Shown here piece after piece: positions 20,691 through 32,700 of a stretch of DNA of 64,000 bases. The stretch is from positions 73,725,864-73,789,863 of the forward strand of contig NC_067196.1 of the NCBI RefSeq assembly GCF_000699445.3, read 5' to 3'. The stretch is from Schistosoma haematobium (taxonomy: Eukaryota > Platyhelminthes > Trematoda > Strigeidida > Schistosomatidae). Each line of letters starts with the position of its first letter. The first letter of the stretch is position 1. The position numbers were made by a program, and so were the translations under genes. A model generated the notes under the pieces. The model ran no database searches. It worked only from the letters and a program-made list of their open reading frames with translations, and was not told the origin of the DNA.

Positions 20691-21403
20691 TATCCAAGGA
20701 AAACTCTTCTGATATTAATTAGGCAATCCTAAAGAAAATAGAATGTTCATGATACACTTTATTAATTATTGATTCCGTTATAAATGTAACTAACTGATAA
20801 ATATGTCTATTAAATGTATATGAATAAAATAATTCATTGGGAATAATGATGTTTTTACATTATATCGTACAATAATTCTGCTTGTCAATTATGTTTTTAC
20901 TAGTATAGATGGTTTACAGAGATTTTCAAATGGTACTAAGATCGCTCACCAAGATCATCACCAATCTGAGCTATACAGCTATTCATTGTCCAACATTGAC
21001 TGTTATTATTATTATTCTCTATCTTATGACTTGAATAATTTAGGTCAAATCTGTTATTCAATTAATGTTGAGTAATATATAAGACTTTTAAACTTTAATG
21101 AAATAATACTTCACTTATCTCTGGCTTTTAATTGATCCTTCAGCTAGATATCAGTTCATGATAAGAACTATTTTCATTCAAATATTAATGAATTATTGTT
21201 TTATTTTTCCTTTCGAAATTTATAGATCATTTATACTACTCTAATATTTATCTACAATTCTACAATATTCATGAACTTATGTTTAGAATATAAATGAAAT
21301 AGTATATTATCTTAAATTGTTTAAACACACTAATAATATTTTTTTTAAAAATGAATAACTGGCGCTAATTCTTAAACTTATACTGCAATTACCCATAGAA
21401 AGA

Positions 21404-21453
<50 letters not shown>
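21404..21453. repeat. AAT microsatellite
   Basis: About 16 uninterrupted AAT units. Confidence 0.95.
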
Positions 21454-21630
21454 GTGAATTATGAATAAATGTTGAGACCATATATTCTGTGTATTTTATT
21501 ATTACTATATACTTTATAAGAAAGTATTCTCTTTTAATATTTCATATATGATAATGTTTAATACAATGATATTACGTACATGTATTTTCTAATATTCTAT
21601 TCTACTTATTTCGAAAATGACCATTGAAAC

Positions 21631-21649
21631 AGAGAGAGAGAGAGAGAGA
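21631..21649. repeat. AG microsatellite
   Basis: About nine AG dinucleotides in a row. Confidence 0.9.
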
Positions 21650-22171
21650 ATATGATAAATGATAATTAACTTGATCCAATGACAGTGAATCAATCATTTT
21701 TCATTTATTACATTCCATATGAATTGTAACTATAAGAAAGCAATTGTTTATAGGTTTATTCAACTTTGAGTAATATGTGTGCCAAATAATTGTGAATTTT
21801 TTTAAAAAGAAGAAAAATTGTTACTTAATCATAGAAATGATTATTCACTTCAAAGAGAAAATTTTCTATAAAATTTTATTATAGCAATGAAAATTAATAA
21901 TGATTCGAAATGAAGCATATGATTATGATCTATTAAATTAATTATGTCTTTTGTATTCTTATTAAATGAAAATGGTGTGTAAAGTATTTTTCATAATAAT
22001 TAAAAATGAAAAAGTAAATGAATCGATGCAATGTATAAATGATTCATTTGTAGATTTTATAACATTAACAATGGAACAGATGGAAAACTTAACATACTTG
22101 ATGAGTACCATTGATGAAATACGAGGATCTGATGCACATGTGAAGGTAAGCATTAATAAATTTAGTATAGC

Positions 22172-22186
22172 ATTCGTACAACTGAA
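22172..22186 (+). repeat. 15-bp target-site duplication, left copy
   Basis: ATTCGTACAACTGAA, identical to 25403-25417. It brackets the RTE element exactly. Confidence 0.9.
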
Positions 22187-25100
22187 CTCCGCCTGTAGCT
22201 CTTCTAGAGTTACTGCCGGTCGCAAGCCCGGGTAAAGGAGGAGGGTTGGGCATGGGGTTAGCGTCCCCATCCCGTAGAAAACTAACTCGCTAAAAAAACG
22301 CTTACCAGAAAAAATAATTCAAACCATTTTAACTCTGCCCTGAGAGTTAGAAGGTCTTCATTTAGAAGAATTATGACGCTTCATGGTGAAAGCCGAATTC
22401 CTTCGGAAGCCACGAGGCCGATGCCCCTTCTAACAACCAGAGCAAAAATTTTTATAGGTACATGGAACGTTAGAACAATGTGGGAAACCGGGAAGACCAG
22501 CCAAATAGCAACGGAAATGAGGAGATACAACTTGGCAGTACTGGGAATCAGCGAAACCCACTGGACCCAAGCTGGACAGAAAAGGCTAGCTACGGGAGAG
22601 ATGCTGCTATACTCCGGTCACGAAGAGGAAAATGCTCCACACACACAGGGAGTTGCTCTAATGCTGTCCAAAGTAGCACGAAATGCACTTGTAGGATGGG
22701 AATCCCACGGATCCAGAATCATCAAAGCATCATTCAAAACAAAGAAGGAGGGGATCTTAATGAATATTATCCAATGTTATGCACCCACCAATGATAGCAA
22801 CGACGACATTAAAGATCAATTCTACGAGCGGCTGCAGTCAATCATAGAGAAATGCTCAAGAAAGGACCTCACCATTCTGATGGGAGATCTAAATGCCAAG
22901 GTCGGAATAGACAACACTGAATATGAAGATATTATGGGACGACATGGACTGGGAGAGAGGAACGAAAATGGAGAAAGATTTGCAAATTTGTGTGCATTCA
23001 ACAAATTAGTCATAGGAGGCACAATATTTCTACACAAACGTATACACAAGGCTACATGGATCTCACCGGACCACACTACAGAGAACCAAATAGATCATAT
23101 TTGCATCAACAAAAAATTCCGAAGGACAATGGAAGATGTGAGAACCAGGAGAGGAGCTGACATAGCTTCAGATCACCACCTAGTTGTAGCCAATTTAAAA
23201 CTGAAGCTAAAGAAGAACTGGACAAGTGGACAAACAGCACTACAAAGGTTCAATACAGCCTTCATTAGAGATACTGACAAACTCAATGAATTCAAGATAG
23301 CCCTCAACAACAGGGTCCAAGCCTTACAGGATCTACTGAAGGAAGAAGAAACTACTATGGAGGACAACTGGAAAGGCATCAAGGAAGCATTAACTTCAAC
23401 GTGTCAAGAGGTTCTGGGCCTCAAGAAGCATCATCATAAGGAATGAACCTCCATAGAAACACTGGACAGGACCAAAGAAAGGAAGAACAAGAAGACAGCA
23501 ATTAACAACAGCCGAACACGAGCAGAGAAAGTCCAAGCACAAGCTGAATACATAGAAGCAAACAAACAAGTGAAGAGGAGCATTAGAGCCGACAGGAAGA
23601 AATACGTGGAAGAATTAGCAACGACGGCAGAAAAAGCTGCTAGAGAAGGAAATATGAAACAGCTCTACGATACAACGAAGAAACTATCAGGGAAATACAG
23701 TAAACCAGAGAGGCCGGTCAAAGACAAAGAAGGCAAGCCAATCTCTGAAATTCAACAACAGCGAAACAGATGGGTAGAATACTTCGAGGAACTCCTGAAT
23801 AGACCGGCTCCAATGAATCCACCGAACATCGAAGCAGCACACACAGATCTTCCTATAGATGTCAACCCACCAACGACGGAAGAAATTAGAATGGCCGTCA
23901 GACAAATCAAGAACGGGAAAGCAGCAGGACCCGACAACATACCAGCTGAAGCACTGAAATCAGACGTCGAAGTAACCACAAGCATGCTTTACCTTCTATT
24001 CAAAAAGATTTGGGAGGAGGAACAAGTGCCAATGGACTGGAAAGAAGGACACCTCATCAAGATTCCAAAGAAAGGAGATCTGAGCAAATGTGAAAACTAC
24101 AGAGGCATTACACTACTGTCAATACCAGGGAAAGTCTTCAACAGAGTGTTGCTGAACCGGATGAAGGATGCAGTAGACGCCCAACTTCGAGATCAACAAG
24201 CTGAATTCCGAAAGGATCGGTCGTGCACAGATCAAATTGCAACACTACGGATCATCGTCGAACAATCAGTTGAGTGGAACTCGTCACTATACATCAACTT
24301 CATTGATTATGAAAAGGCATTCGACAGTGTAGATAGGAGGACATTATGGAAACTTCTTCGACACTACGGAGTTCCTGAGAAGATTGTCAATATTATCCGG
24401 AACTCATACGACGGACTACAGTGCAAAGTAGTGCATGGAGGACAGCTGACAGATGCATTCCAAGTAAGGACCGGAGTCAGACAAGGCTGTTTACTCTCTC
24501 CCTTCCTCTTTCTTCTGGTGGTCGACTGGATTATGAAGACCTCGACATCTGAAGGAAAACACGGAATACAATGGACAGCTCAGAACCAATTAGACGATCT
24601 GGACTTCGCAGATGACCTAGCCCTCCTATCACTTACACGTGAACGGATTCAGATAAAGACAGCCAATGTAGCAGCAGTCTCTGCATCAGTAGGCCTCAGC
24701 ATACACAAAGGGAAAACCAAGGTCCTCAAATTCAAAGCGGAGAACAGCAATCCAATCACCCTTGATGGCGAAACTCTGGAAGATGTAGAATCCTTCACAT
24801 ATCTGGGAAGCATCGTCGATAGACATGGAGGTTCAGATGCAGACGTAAAGGCGAGGATTGGCAAAGCTAGGGCTGCATTCCTACATTTGAAGAACATATG
24901 GAACTCAAAACAACTTTCAACCAATATCAAAGTGAGAATCTTCAATACGAACGTCAAGGCAATTCTACTGTATGGAGCTGAAACTTGGAGAACTACAACA
25001 ACCACAATCAAGAAAGTACAAGTATTTATAAATAGCTGTCTACGCAAGATACTCAACATCCATTGGCCGGATACCATCAGCAATAGCCTTCTGTGGGAGA

Positions 25101-25402
25101 GAACAAACCAACTTCCAGCTGAAGAGGAAATTAGGAAAAGACGATGGAAATGGATAGGACATACATTACGCAAATCGTCAAACTGCATCATGAGGCAAGC
25201 TCTAACTTGGAATCCTGAAGGGAAGCGGAAAAGAGGAAGGCCAAAGAACACATTACGTCGGATAATAGAAGCAGATATGAAAAGGATGAATTACAACTGG
25301 AAGGAGCTGGAAAGGATTGCCCAGGACAGGGTTGGATGGAGAATGCTGGTGAGCGACCTATGCTCCTTCACGAGGAGTAACAGGTGTAAGTAAAGTAAGT
25401 AA
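22187..25402 (+). mobile_element. Full-length RTE-type LINE (3216 bp) with 15-bp target-site duplication
   Basis: It begins with a GC-richer 5' leader (CTCCGCCTGTAGCTCTTC) and ends in a TAAG-type tail (TAAGTAAAGTAAGTAA). A perfect 15-bp duplication flanks it. The leader recurs as a relic at 40046-40180, which supports 22187 as a true 5' end. It contains one endonuclease-RT frame broken by a single stop. Identical duplications and an almost open frame suggest a recent insertion. Confidence 0.92.
22373..25393 (+). pseudogene. RTE endonuclease-reverse transcriptase, one in-frame stop
   Basis: The frame spans 1006 codons plus stop from the ATG at 22373. The N-terminal AP-type endonuclease has GTWNVRTM, GISETHW, LMGDLNAKVG and SDHHLV, including the metal-binding Glu and the Asp-His pair. 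The RT domain has [34 protein letters not shown] and the catalytic FADDLALL. The C-terminus has [11 protein letters not shown] and ends [11 protein letters not shown]. Such proteins nick genomic DNA and copy their RNA at the nick. A TGA at 23444-23446, between the two domains where Trp would fit, stops translation. The downstream frame is the same and stays open, so no frameshift is involved. Rescue by readthrough is possible but unsupported. Confidence 0.9.
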
Positions 25403-25417
25403 ATTCGTACAACTGAA
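25403..25417 (+). repeat. 15-bp target-site duplication, right copy
   Basis: Identical to 22172-22186. Confidence 0.9.
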
Positions 25418-25567
25418 GAACATACGGAATACAAAACAACTGTCTGTCAACCAACATTAAAGTCAGAATCTTCAATACGAACATCAAGACAGTTCTACTG
25501 TACGCAGCTGAAACGTGAATAACTACTACAAACATCATCAAAAATTTACAAGTATTTATCAACAATT

Positions 25568-25941
25568 TGTTAGGATATTCTGGAAAATATCCCAAAAATT
25601 ATTCTGTTAAGTCTGACGCTATCATTGGACTTGATATGGTATCATTTTTCCTACTTCTCAATACTTATTTCACGTGTCATTTTCCTGTTGGCCAAATATT
25701 GTACAAATGTTATTTTCTATTTTATGGTACGATATGGTCTGCTTGACTGGTATATAAACAGAGTATGTTTGAAATATAACGATTCATATCTCAGAGGCTG
25801 GGACTTGCGTTCTGGACTAAACTGGCTGAGCTAGACAAGGAAGCACGGCTAATCAGACTCTAGGTCGCTCGCACGTGTTTACGCGTCCTTGGTCCGATCG
25901 ATAATTCGTTGCCGTCTAATCTTCAGTCGCAAGTTATAACA
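25568..25941 (+). mobile_element. Solo LTR (374 bp) with 5-bp target-site duplication
   Basis: It begins TGTTAGGA and ends TATAACA, so TG...CA. It is flanked by CAATT at 25563-25567 and 25942-25946. Removing it restores the RTE relic reading GTCTACGCAAGATAC. A TATA-like GGTATATAAAC near 25750 fits an LTR promoter. Related sequence occurs at 58940-59154. Confidence 0.88.
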
Positions 25942-26291
25942 CAATTGTCTACGCAAGATACTATACGTCAGTTCACCAGATACCATTAGTAACAGCCTAC
26001 TGTTCGAGAGAACAAACCAAATTCCAACAGAAGAGGGAATTAGGAAAATACGTTGTCAGTGCATAGGATATACATTGTTGAAATCACCAATCGACATCAC
26101 GAGGCAAGCTCTAGCTTGGAATCCTGAAGGGGAACGGAAAAGAGGAAGATCAAGAAAGACATTGCATCAGGAATTAGAAGGAAACATGAAAAGAATAAAC
26201 AGCAACTGGGAAGGATTGCCCAGGATAGAATTCGTCGGAGAATCGTGGTTGGTGGTCTATAGTCCTTCACGAAGGGTAACAGGCGTAAGTT

Positions 26292-28100
26292 AAGTGTATA
26301 AGACGAAAATTGTTCAACTAAATAGGTAGGGACCTAAAAACACTAGATTGCTCAATCGTTTACGTTGAAATTAAGTATAGTTCGCTAGGTAAGTGTGTTA
26401 AGTCGGTTGATAAGTATATCAATCTTCGTCGGTAATTGAAGTTCCTGGTGGACCTCCATCCCACCAGATAGTTCAGTCGTCATAGGCCACGTAGAGTAGG
26501 ACAGTGTGATCGATGTCGTAGGGGCAGCGGACCAGTTAAACTGTAAGAATAACTCACGCGAAACAGGCTTTTAAAAGCAACTGATGAAGAGTGATTTTCT
26601 AGTACATCACCAGAGTCCTTAGTATGGATATAAAAAAATAAAAACATGTGATTGTAAATGCGGTTCATTTGAATGCGAAAATCATTTCTGCCAGTTGTAA
26701 TCATCATTCGTTTTGTGTGTGATCTAGGATACTACCTGGGTGCTGAAACGTAAGCGGGTAGTTTTCTTAGGTTGCCACCCCTCGAGGCTTTGACCTAGAG
26801 GTCTAATCCGCAAAGTATTGTAGCAACGTTAGAAGATGCAGTTCAGTGGTTGTCAGTGACCAACAGTAGGTTCATACGCTTTTTGTTTCCTCAGGATCCT
26901 AAAGTCTTTGTACACCAGGGTTTTCCGAATCTCCTAAGTGAATCCTTCGTACCCATTAACCCGGTTTAAGCCCTGAATATTCGGTTTTGGTCTTCTTAAT
27001 TTCATGAACAATAATCTAGCCGCGAGAAAGTAGTGAGCAGGACTTCCCTGACAGTGGCTGTATACGCGTGTCCATGTGAGAACATTTTGAGAGGGAGAGT
27101 GGACTCTCTCGACCGTGCCGGAGCATTTGAGGGCGATGTTTCATAGACCTATCAAGTATCGAACACATTCAGCGATTTCAGCAACTACCTAAACTTTAGA
27201 TCACTAGGTTTGATTACAATGATTAATTTTTTTAACTTTGATTAGATGTTGGCACTGTTGACCGCCATTTATCGCCACTAGTGGTACCTATCTTTCACCT
27301 ATATAAGGTCAAAACAGTTGTCCAGTACAGTGAGGTTTTCAGGTGTTATCGGGCTAGATTTAGTCTATAAGGTAATTTACGTATTAAACAATCTCTAAAT
27401 ACATCGTTTGCTAATAACCGTGTGCTTATAGTGAATAAATTCAAGAGGAAACTCTCAATTTTTGTGAAAAGCAGTGACCAGTGAATGTAAACAATGTCTG
27501 TCTTAAAAAATAACAGGAATTCCAATGGATTATGGTAGAGAAATCTCGATTTTTTAGCTGAATTCTTAGCAAAATGTCATACGAAGTATATTAAGTCAAA
27601 TCCAAGTTTGGCTTAGTTATATCATTCACGTGGAATAATAATCTAACCAAGGTAAGTGTTCACCAATCCCTAACAATGTCAGTCTATCTATATACAAATG
27701 CTCATGAGAAGAAACTTATCATTCAGCCTTCGATAGTAAAACCTTCTTCATAGTCTAGTCTTATGATTTTCGCTATTCAGGTTGATCGAACATTAGTATG
27801 ACGAGTAATTGCTGGGCCCGAATTCAGGCTGTATTGCATACTGTCGCATCCTGTAACGCCAATTTATGTTTTGTTTGGATGTAAGGCTGTTTTTCGATAA
27901 AACAAAACCAAAATCTGTAATACTTTGTGTTGTTTAAATCCAATATTATCATTGTCAATCCCTTAAGAATAGGTTCATATGCATTTTGTTTCCACAGGAT
28001 CCTGATGCCTTTGTACATCATCTATATTCTAGCCTGCGCCTTCAAAGATACGGTGCAATTGTTTTTATGTCGCGACTGAATAAAGAAATTTAGTGAAGTA
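26292..28100. other. Unidentified, GC-richer repeat-like block
   Basis: 26400-27480 is less AT-rich than its surroundings and looks like degraded mobile-element DNA, with a CTATATAAGG promoter-like motif near 27300. A 52-bp direct repeat occurs at 26867-26918 and 27970-28021. No coding domain was recognised. The family is unknown to me. Confidence 0.35.
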
Positions 28101-29270
28101 AGTGAATTTTGTTTTCACTTCTTGGAATTTCTGTATAAAGGACGATGGTATGAAAGTCCTAAAACTGAACTGATTGAAGGTTGAAGTAACCATTTCATGA
28201 GCAAATTATCAATCCAATTACTCATTCCAATAATTTTCTCAAACAGTCAGGGTTACTCATTTCACAGATGGGGGTGAATTTGATGTAATTAAATAGTACC
28301 CATTTCTCAAGATAAACGATAAACATTTTGAGACTATAATATCTGGATATCACAAAGTATTAGCTGTTATTTACTAACTTGAAATCCAAGTTAATTTATT
28401 TTTTAGAAAATGTAAAATGTTACTCTTTAATGATGTTCTTAATCTAGTACTATTAATGAAACAAATTATTGAATCATTCTATCCTTTTTCAGTTGAAACA
28501 TTGATCACCATATAGAGATGACGATGATACTTCAAAAGAATTATATAACAATTATTTTACATTTTTACAACAAGATGACATCTTCATTAGTATAAGAATT
28601 GTTATTATTCTTACTCATAATAATGATTACATTTATTACAATTTTGATTAAGTTTGAAAATATCATAATTGAGGTAACTAAGATTGTAATCTTTTTTCTA
28701 GATCACTTACTTAGTTGATAAGTGATGTGCTGTGTATAGAAGAACAGGTATATTTGTGTATTTTTATGGTGAATGTATATGTGTGTAGTTACTATACACA
28801 AAAAAAATAAAGAAAATTATAGTATAGTGAAATCATGATAAATTAATTTGATTGGTTGATTAGTCTCTATGGCCTCTTCTCAATAAATTCTTCGATTTTC
28901 ATTTTCTTATCATTAATAATTTATTATTTTCCAGTAAATAGATATGCTTTTATAGTTGGGATCCCTTTAACTAACTGTACTAATATACATGATATATGCA
29001 TACCATCCATATAATTATAGAAATTTAGATACGTATGTTTGTGTGCGTGTGTGCGCGTATTGTTTGTTGATTGGTTTTATAAAATGTATTTCATTTATTC
29101 CTATAGTACACTTTCATTTACATTTTACTATTAAAAGCATTGAAATTCATGTCAATATAAGACATTAAATTATCAGTGTACTCATCATTATTATTCATTA
29201 AAGGTAATACTTAACACTTTTGTAACAAACTTGATTTTCTCATTGTTTTTGAGATGGTCGAAAAGATTTG
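28101..29270. other. Intergenic AT-rich sequence
   Basis: No supported gene or recognisable repeat apart from a short GT-rich run near 29035. Confidence 0.5.
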
Positions 29271-29295
29271 TAGCTCAGGTGGATGAATTTGATGC

Positions 29296-29600
29296 AGTTT
29301 TGTTCTCTGAGCTGAATGGTTTAGTCGTGAACCTTTCGTCGTTCTTCTGAACGACATCATCAGCGCAAACTTCAGGCAGATGTGACGTGTTAGGATTTCT
29401 CCACATATGGTTCACAGCTTGTCGTGTACACATCGATGTTGATTAGTTCTAGTTGATATCGAGGTGTACAGGACAAGCTGTGAACCACATATGGAGAAAT
29501 TCGAAAACTTCACTTCTACCTGAAGTTTGTGCTGATGATATCGTTCAGAAGAACGATGAAACCTCCACAACTAAACCATCCAGCTCAGAGAACAAAACTC
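29296..29600. repeat. Foldback element with about 143-bp inverted arms
   Basis: Arms 29296-29437 and 29456-29600 are imperfect reverse complements around an 18-bp spacer. The outer ends read AGTTTTGTTCTCTGAGCTG and CAGCTCAGAGAACAAAACT. A related single-arm copy is at 58276-58452. It ends about 30 bp before the TATA box of the first TAL gene. Confidence 0.8.
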
Positions 29601-29630
29601 CATGAAAATCTCATTTTTCATTAACATATA

Positions 29631-29638
29631 TATAAATA
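29631..29638 (+). promoter_or_regulatory. Candidate TATA box of TAL gene A
   Basis: TATAAATA 122 bp before the ATG. TAL genes B and C have the same octamer or a close form 85-94 bp before their ATGs, which supports this choice in AT-rich DNA. Confidence 0.4.
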
Positions 29639-29752
29639 TTAAATGTCTTATATTTAAATTATTGTTTTATTTTTAACTGTTTAGTTAATAAAGATAAAAA
29701 TATTTCGTTCTTTGCTCAATTTTTACTTTCAAAGAGTTTAAATAGGCATAAA

Positions 29753-32700
29753 ATGGAACCATTTGTACAAGTATTCTTTGCTATTGACAAAGATGGAACT
29801 GAAACTATCACAATAGATGAATTGAAAAAGTATGTTGCTGATAATAATCTTGATGAAATGATGGTTACAGTAAGTTTATCAATAATTTATTACATATTTA
29901 TGCAAAAGTTTTTGAAACACTATAAAAGTTTTATATTATTCAATTATTGTTTAAGGCTAAAAGGAAAGAAAAGAAAAATAAAACCTCTATGGATACTGAA
30001 CATTCTGGGATACTTGCTAAATTCATTCTATTTAGTAACAAACAAAAGAGAAATAATTTAATATAGATTGATTTAATTTAATATAAGGAAGTATTGAAAT
30101 TGTATATTAAGTTCCTATTAAGAAAAATACGTGTTCATTTCAATTTAGATTATATAAAAGAAATATTAGTAGAACTTTGGACATTATGTCAACTCTCAAG
30201 TTATAATTTGACTAAATTTTGTTAGATCTTATAGGTACATAGACTTATATGACATATTCTATTGTCTTATATATATATAATCTTTATAGTCTTATTCACA
30301 ATAAAAGTAGGTTTTCATCCATCATTTGTCAAAACCATGTGATCAGTATTGAGAGTACGTTTTTTGTTTATATTAGTTTTTCATTATATGAATGATTGAT
30401 AGATTGACTACGTCTACTTATGTATTTTAACAATACAACAATTTTCATCTTTATGTGATAAAAAACACTAGGATTTAGAATAATTACAGACATATATGTA
30501 TATGCTACACATATAATGGATAGTAAACATTATTCGAAATTAGATTCACTTGGTATTGTTTACTTAAATCTCCCCATTGATATTTAAGACTTCAATTGAT
30601 CAGTCTGTTATTAGCATATGTGCATACTGTGAGTAATGCCTCAATATTGCCATGATTCACAAGCATTATAAGCAAAGATAGATAGTAGCTAGCAGTGGAA
30701 TCCAGGATGCATGTTTCATCCTATTTGAGACTCGTCATTTCGATGTACCTGCATCCCAGAGTTGATGTTCACTCTGGGACTCTAATCAGTACTGTTCGCT
30801 TCAAATGCCATCGCGTTGTCCACTTATCTATTGATTCCTGATAGCCACTTGCTTGTGCAATTGATTATCGATCTATTAATGAAACTCGGTTTCATTTGAA
30901 CCATTCTCTTATGAAATTAAGCTAAATATGTAATATGTTTTTATTCAACACTGAAACGAAATGACCTCGTTAATCATTTGAATAATTAAATCTATAAAAC
31001 GTAACAATAAATATTAACAGTGGAACAAACTAGATGTAAATGTAATTAATACTACAGTTTCTTCAGGATACAATTATGGTATGAAATTTATTTTTAGTAG
31101 AAACATAGTGATTCATATTTTTCACAACAGAATTATTTCAGCATGTTTGGCCAATATTTCAATATTTATTACAGTAATAATTACAATGTCATAGAAAGTT
31201 ACTATTTACATTACTTAATAGCTTAGCAACAACAATGTTATGTTTTCTGGTTCCAATCGGTAACCATTATGCAGTCCTACAAATTGTCAGTCTTAAAATG
31301 ATCAAGTCACTAATAATATTACTCAATGTGATACTGTATAACAGGGTTTCAGTAATGTAATGCATATCACATTGTTAAATATTACCAATATACATTAATG
31401 ATGAATTTTAACTGGATTAAAATGTATGTCACGATTTTTATCCCGATTACTTGCAACTCCGTTACTGAACTTTACTATAGTTTCTAGTGCGTTGTTGAAT
31501 TACTCTTCAAAAAATTACAAAAATATATTTAATACAATTGAGTATTTTATACATACTTTATGTATTAATACGTATTTTATTGAACAATCATTCTTTCTTA
31601 TACGAGACTTTTAATAACAATTGTGAATTGGTATTCTAATCATGATTAACTAATCCATTTGCATTCTCTTTAGTCTTTTTCTATTAAAATTGAAAGTAAC
31701 AATATAAAAAACGTAGATAGAAAAAGATAATTTATTCCAATTATTAGTATTATTTACATTTTTTTCGGGGGGGGGAGGGGTAGAGTAGGGTTAAGGTTGG
31801 ATTCATACTTATTTACTTTTTAGTTTGTGCTTGTCATATGTAAAATTATGACATTGAAAATTCAACTCAACTCTTAATATTTGTTTTTCTAGATAAAAGA
31901 TGTTTCTAATACAGTATGTTGGTAAATGTCTTTGTCAAAAATGAAGTCGTTGATTTTATTTAGATAAAATAGATGTCAGATCGAAAGAATGGGCAAAACA
32001 AATGTTTCGTGTTAAGTAATTATTTGCTATATGAATACCATTGTGGTATTTTCAAGACTAGTTAAAATCGTATAGTTTTTATTATATTGTATATATATAT
32101 ATGTTTGGACCTTGGTATACAGATATGATCAGTTTGCTATAAAGTGTAAGTAACACTCAATAAGGTTTGGGTATATTATTTGAAAAAAATGTAATCTATT
32201 AGTTACTGTAAGTGTTTATTGATCACAGAGTAAAAGATTCAAGCGAAATGCATGTGATATAATACGTTCGTAATACAAACCGTAGTCATAAATTTTGTGA
32301 GAAAATAATTATCTTTAATCACTATTACCATACACCAAGAATATGTCATAACTAGGAAATGATTAACACTTTTTAACTAAAGATGATTATTTCATTTATC
32401 ACAGTATAAAACGGTTGAATTAGTGGATCTACTTTAATTTAGTTGATGACATACTGTGATCTTCATCTAATTTCGTCATTAGCATAATTATCACACAACG
32501 AATTTGATGGGTACCATCATTTTGTACTTTTGGATTAGGACGCAACTACTGATGTAGTACTTGGTACTTCTGTTTTACTAAATCTTCAATTAAAATCAGT
32601 TTACAAAAGAAATTATTTTCAAATTGTACTAAAAGACTTGATGAAGTCAGTTTGATAAAATAGAAGATTAACTACTATTCAAAAATTTAATGATATAATA

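Larger units (their letters stand above)
20691..22039. other. Intergenic AT-rich sequence with microsatellites
   Basis: No coding signal. It holds an AAT repeat (21404-21453) and an AG repeat (21631-21649). Confidence 0.6.
22040..26291 (+). mobile_element. Old RTE-type LINE relic, split by two later insertions
   Basis: Three pieces read in order as the C-terminal part of an RTE RT protein: 22040-22186 (LTYL...GSDAHVK), 25418-25567 (FNTN-like region, with stops) and 25947-26291 ([16 protein letters not shown] and GGLCS-like end). They are separated by the complete RTE at 22187-25402 and the solo LTR at 25568-25941. Removing both insertions and one copy of each duplication restores a continuous match to the same segment of the young RTE. 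It is the oldest of the three elements here. Confidence 0.8.

Noticed and set aside
29300..29580. Hammerhead ribozymes in the foldback arms
   Set aside because: CTGATGA, a stem and GAAA are present, but there is an extra base, no proper stem III or NUH site, and no matching stem I.
29753..30061. 102-codon single-exon protein
   Set aside because: It reads through the GTAAGT donor at 29870. Spliced to the 89-nt exon it gives a normal TAL protein.
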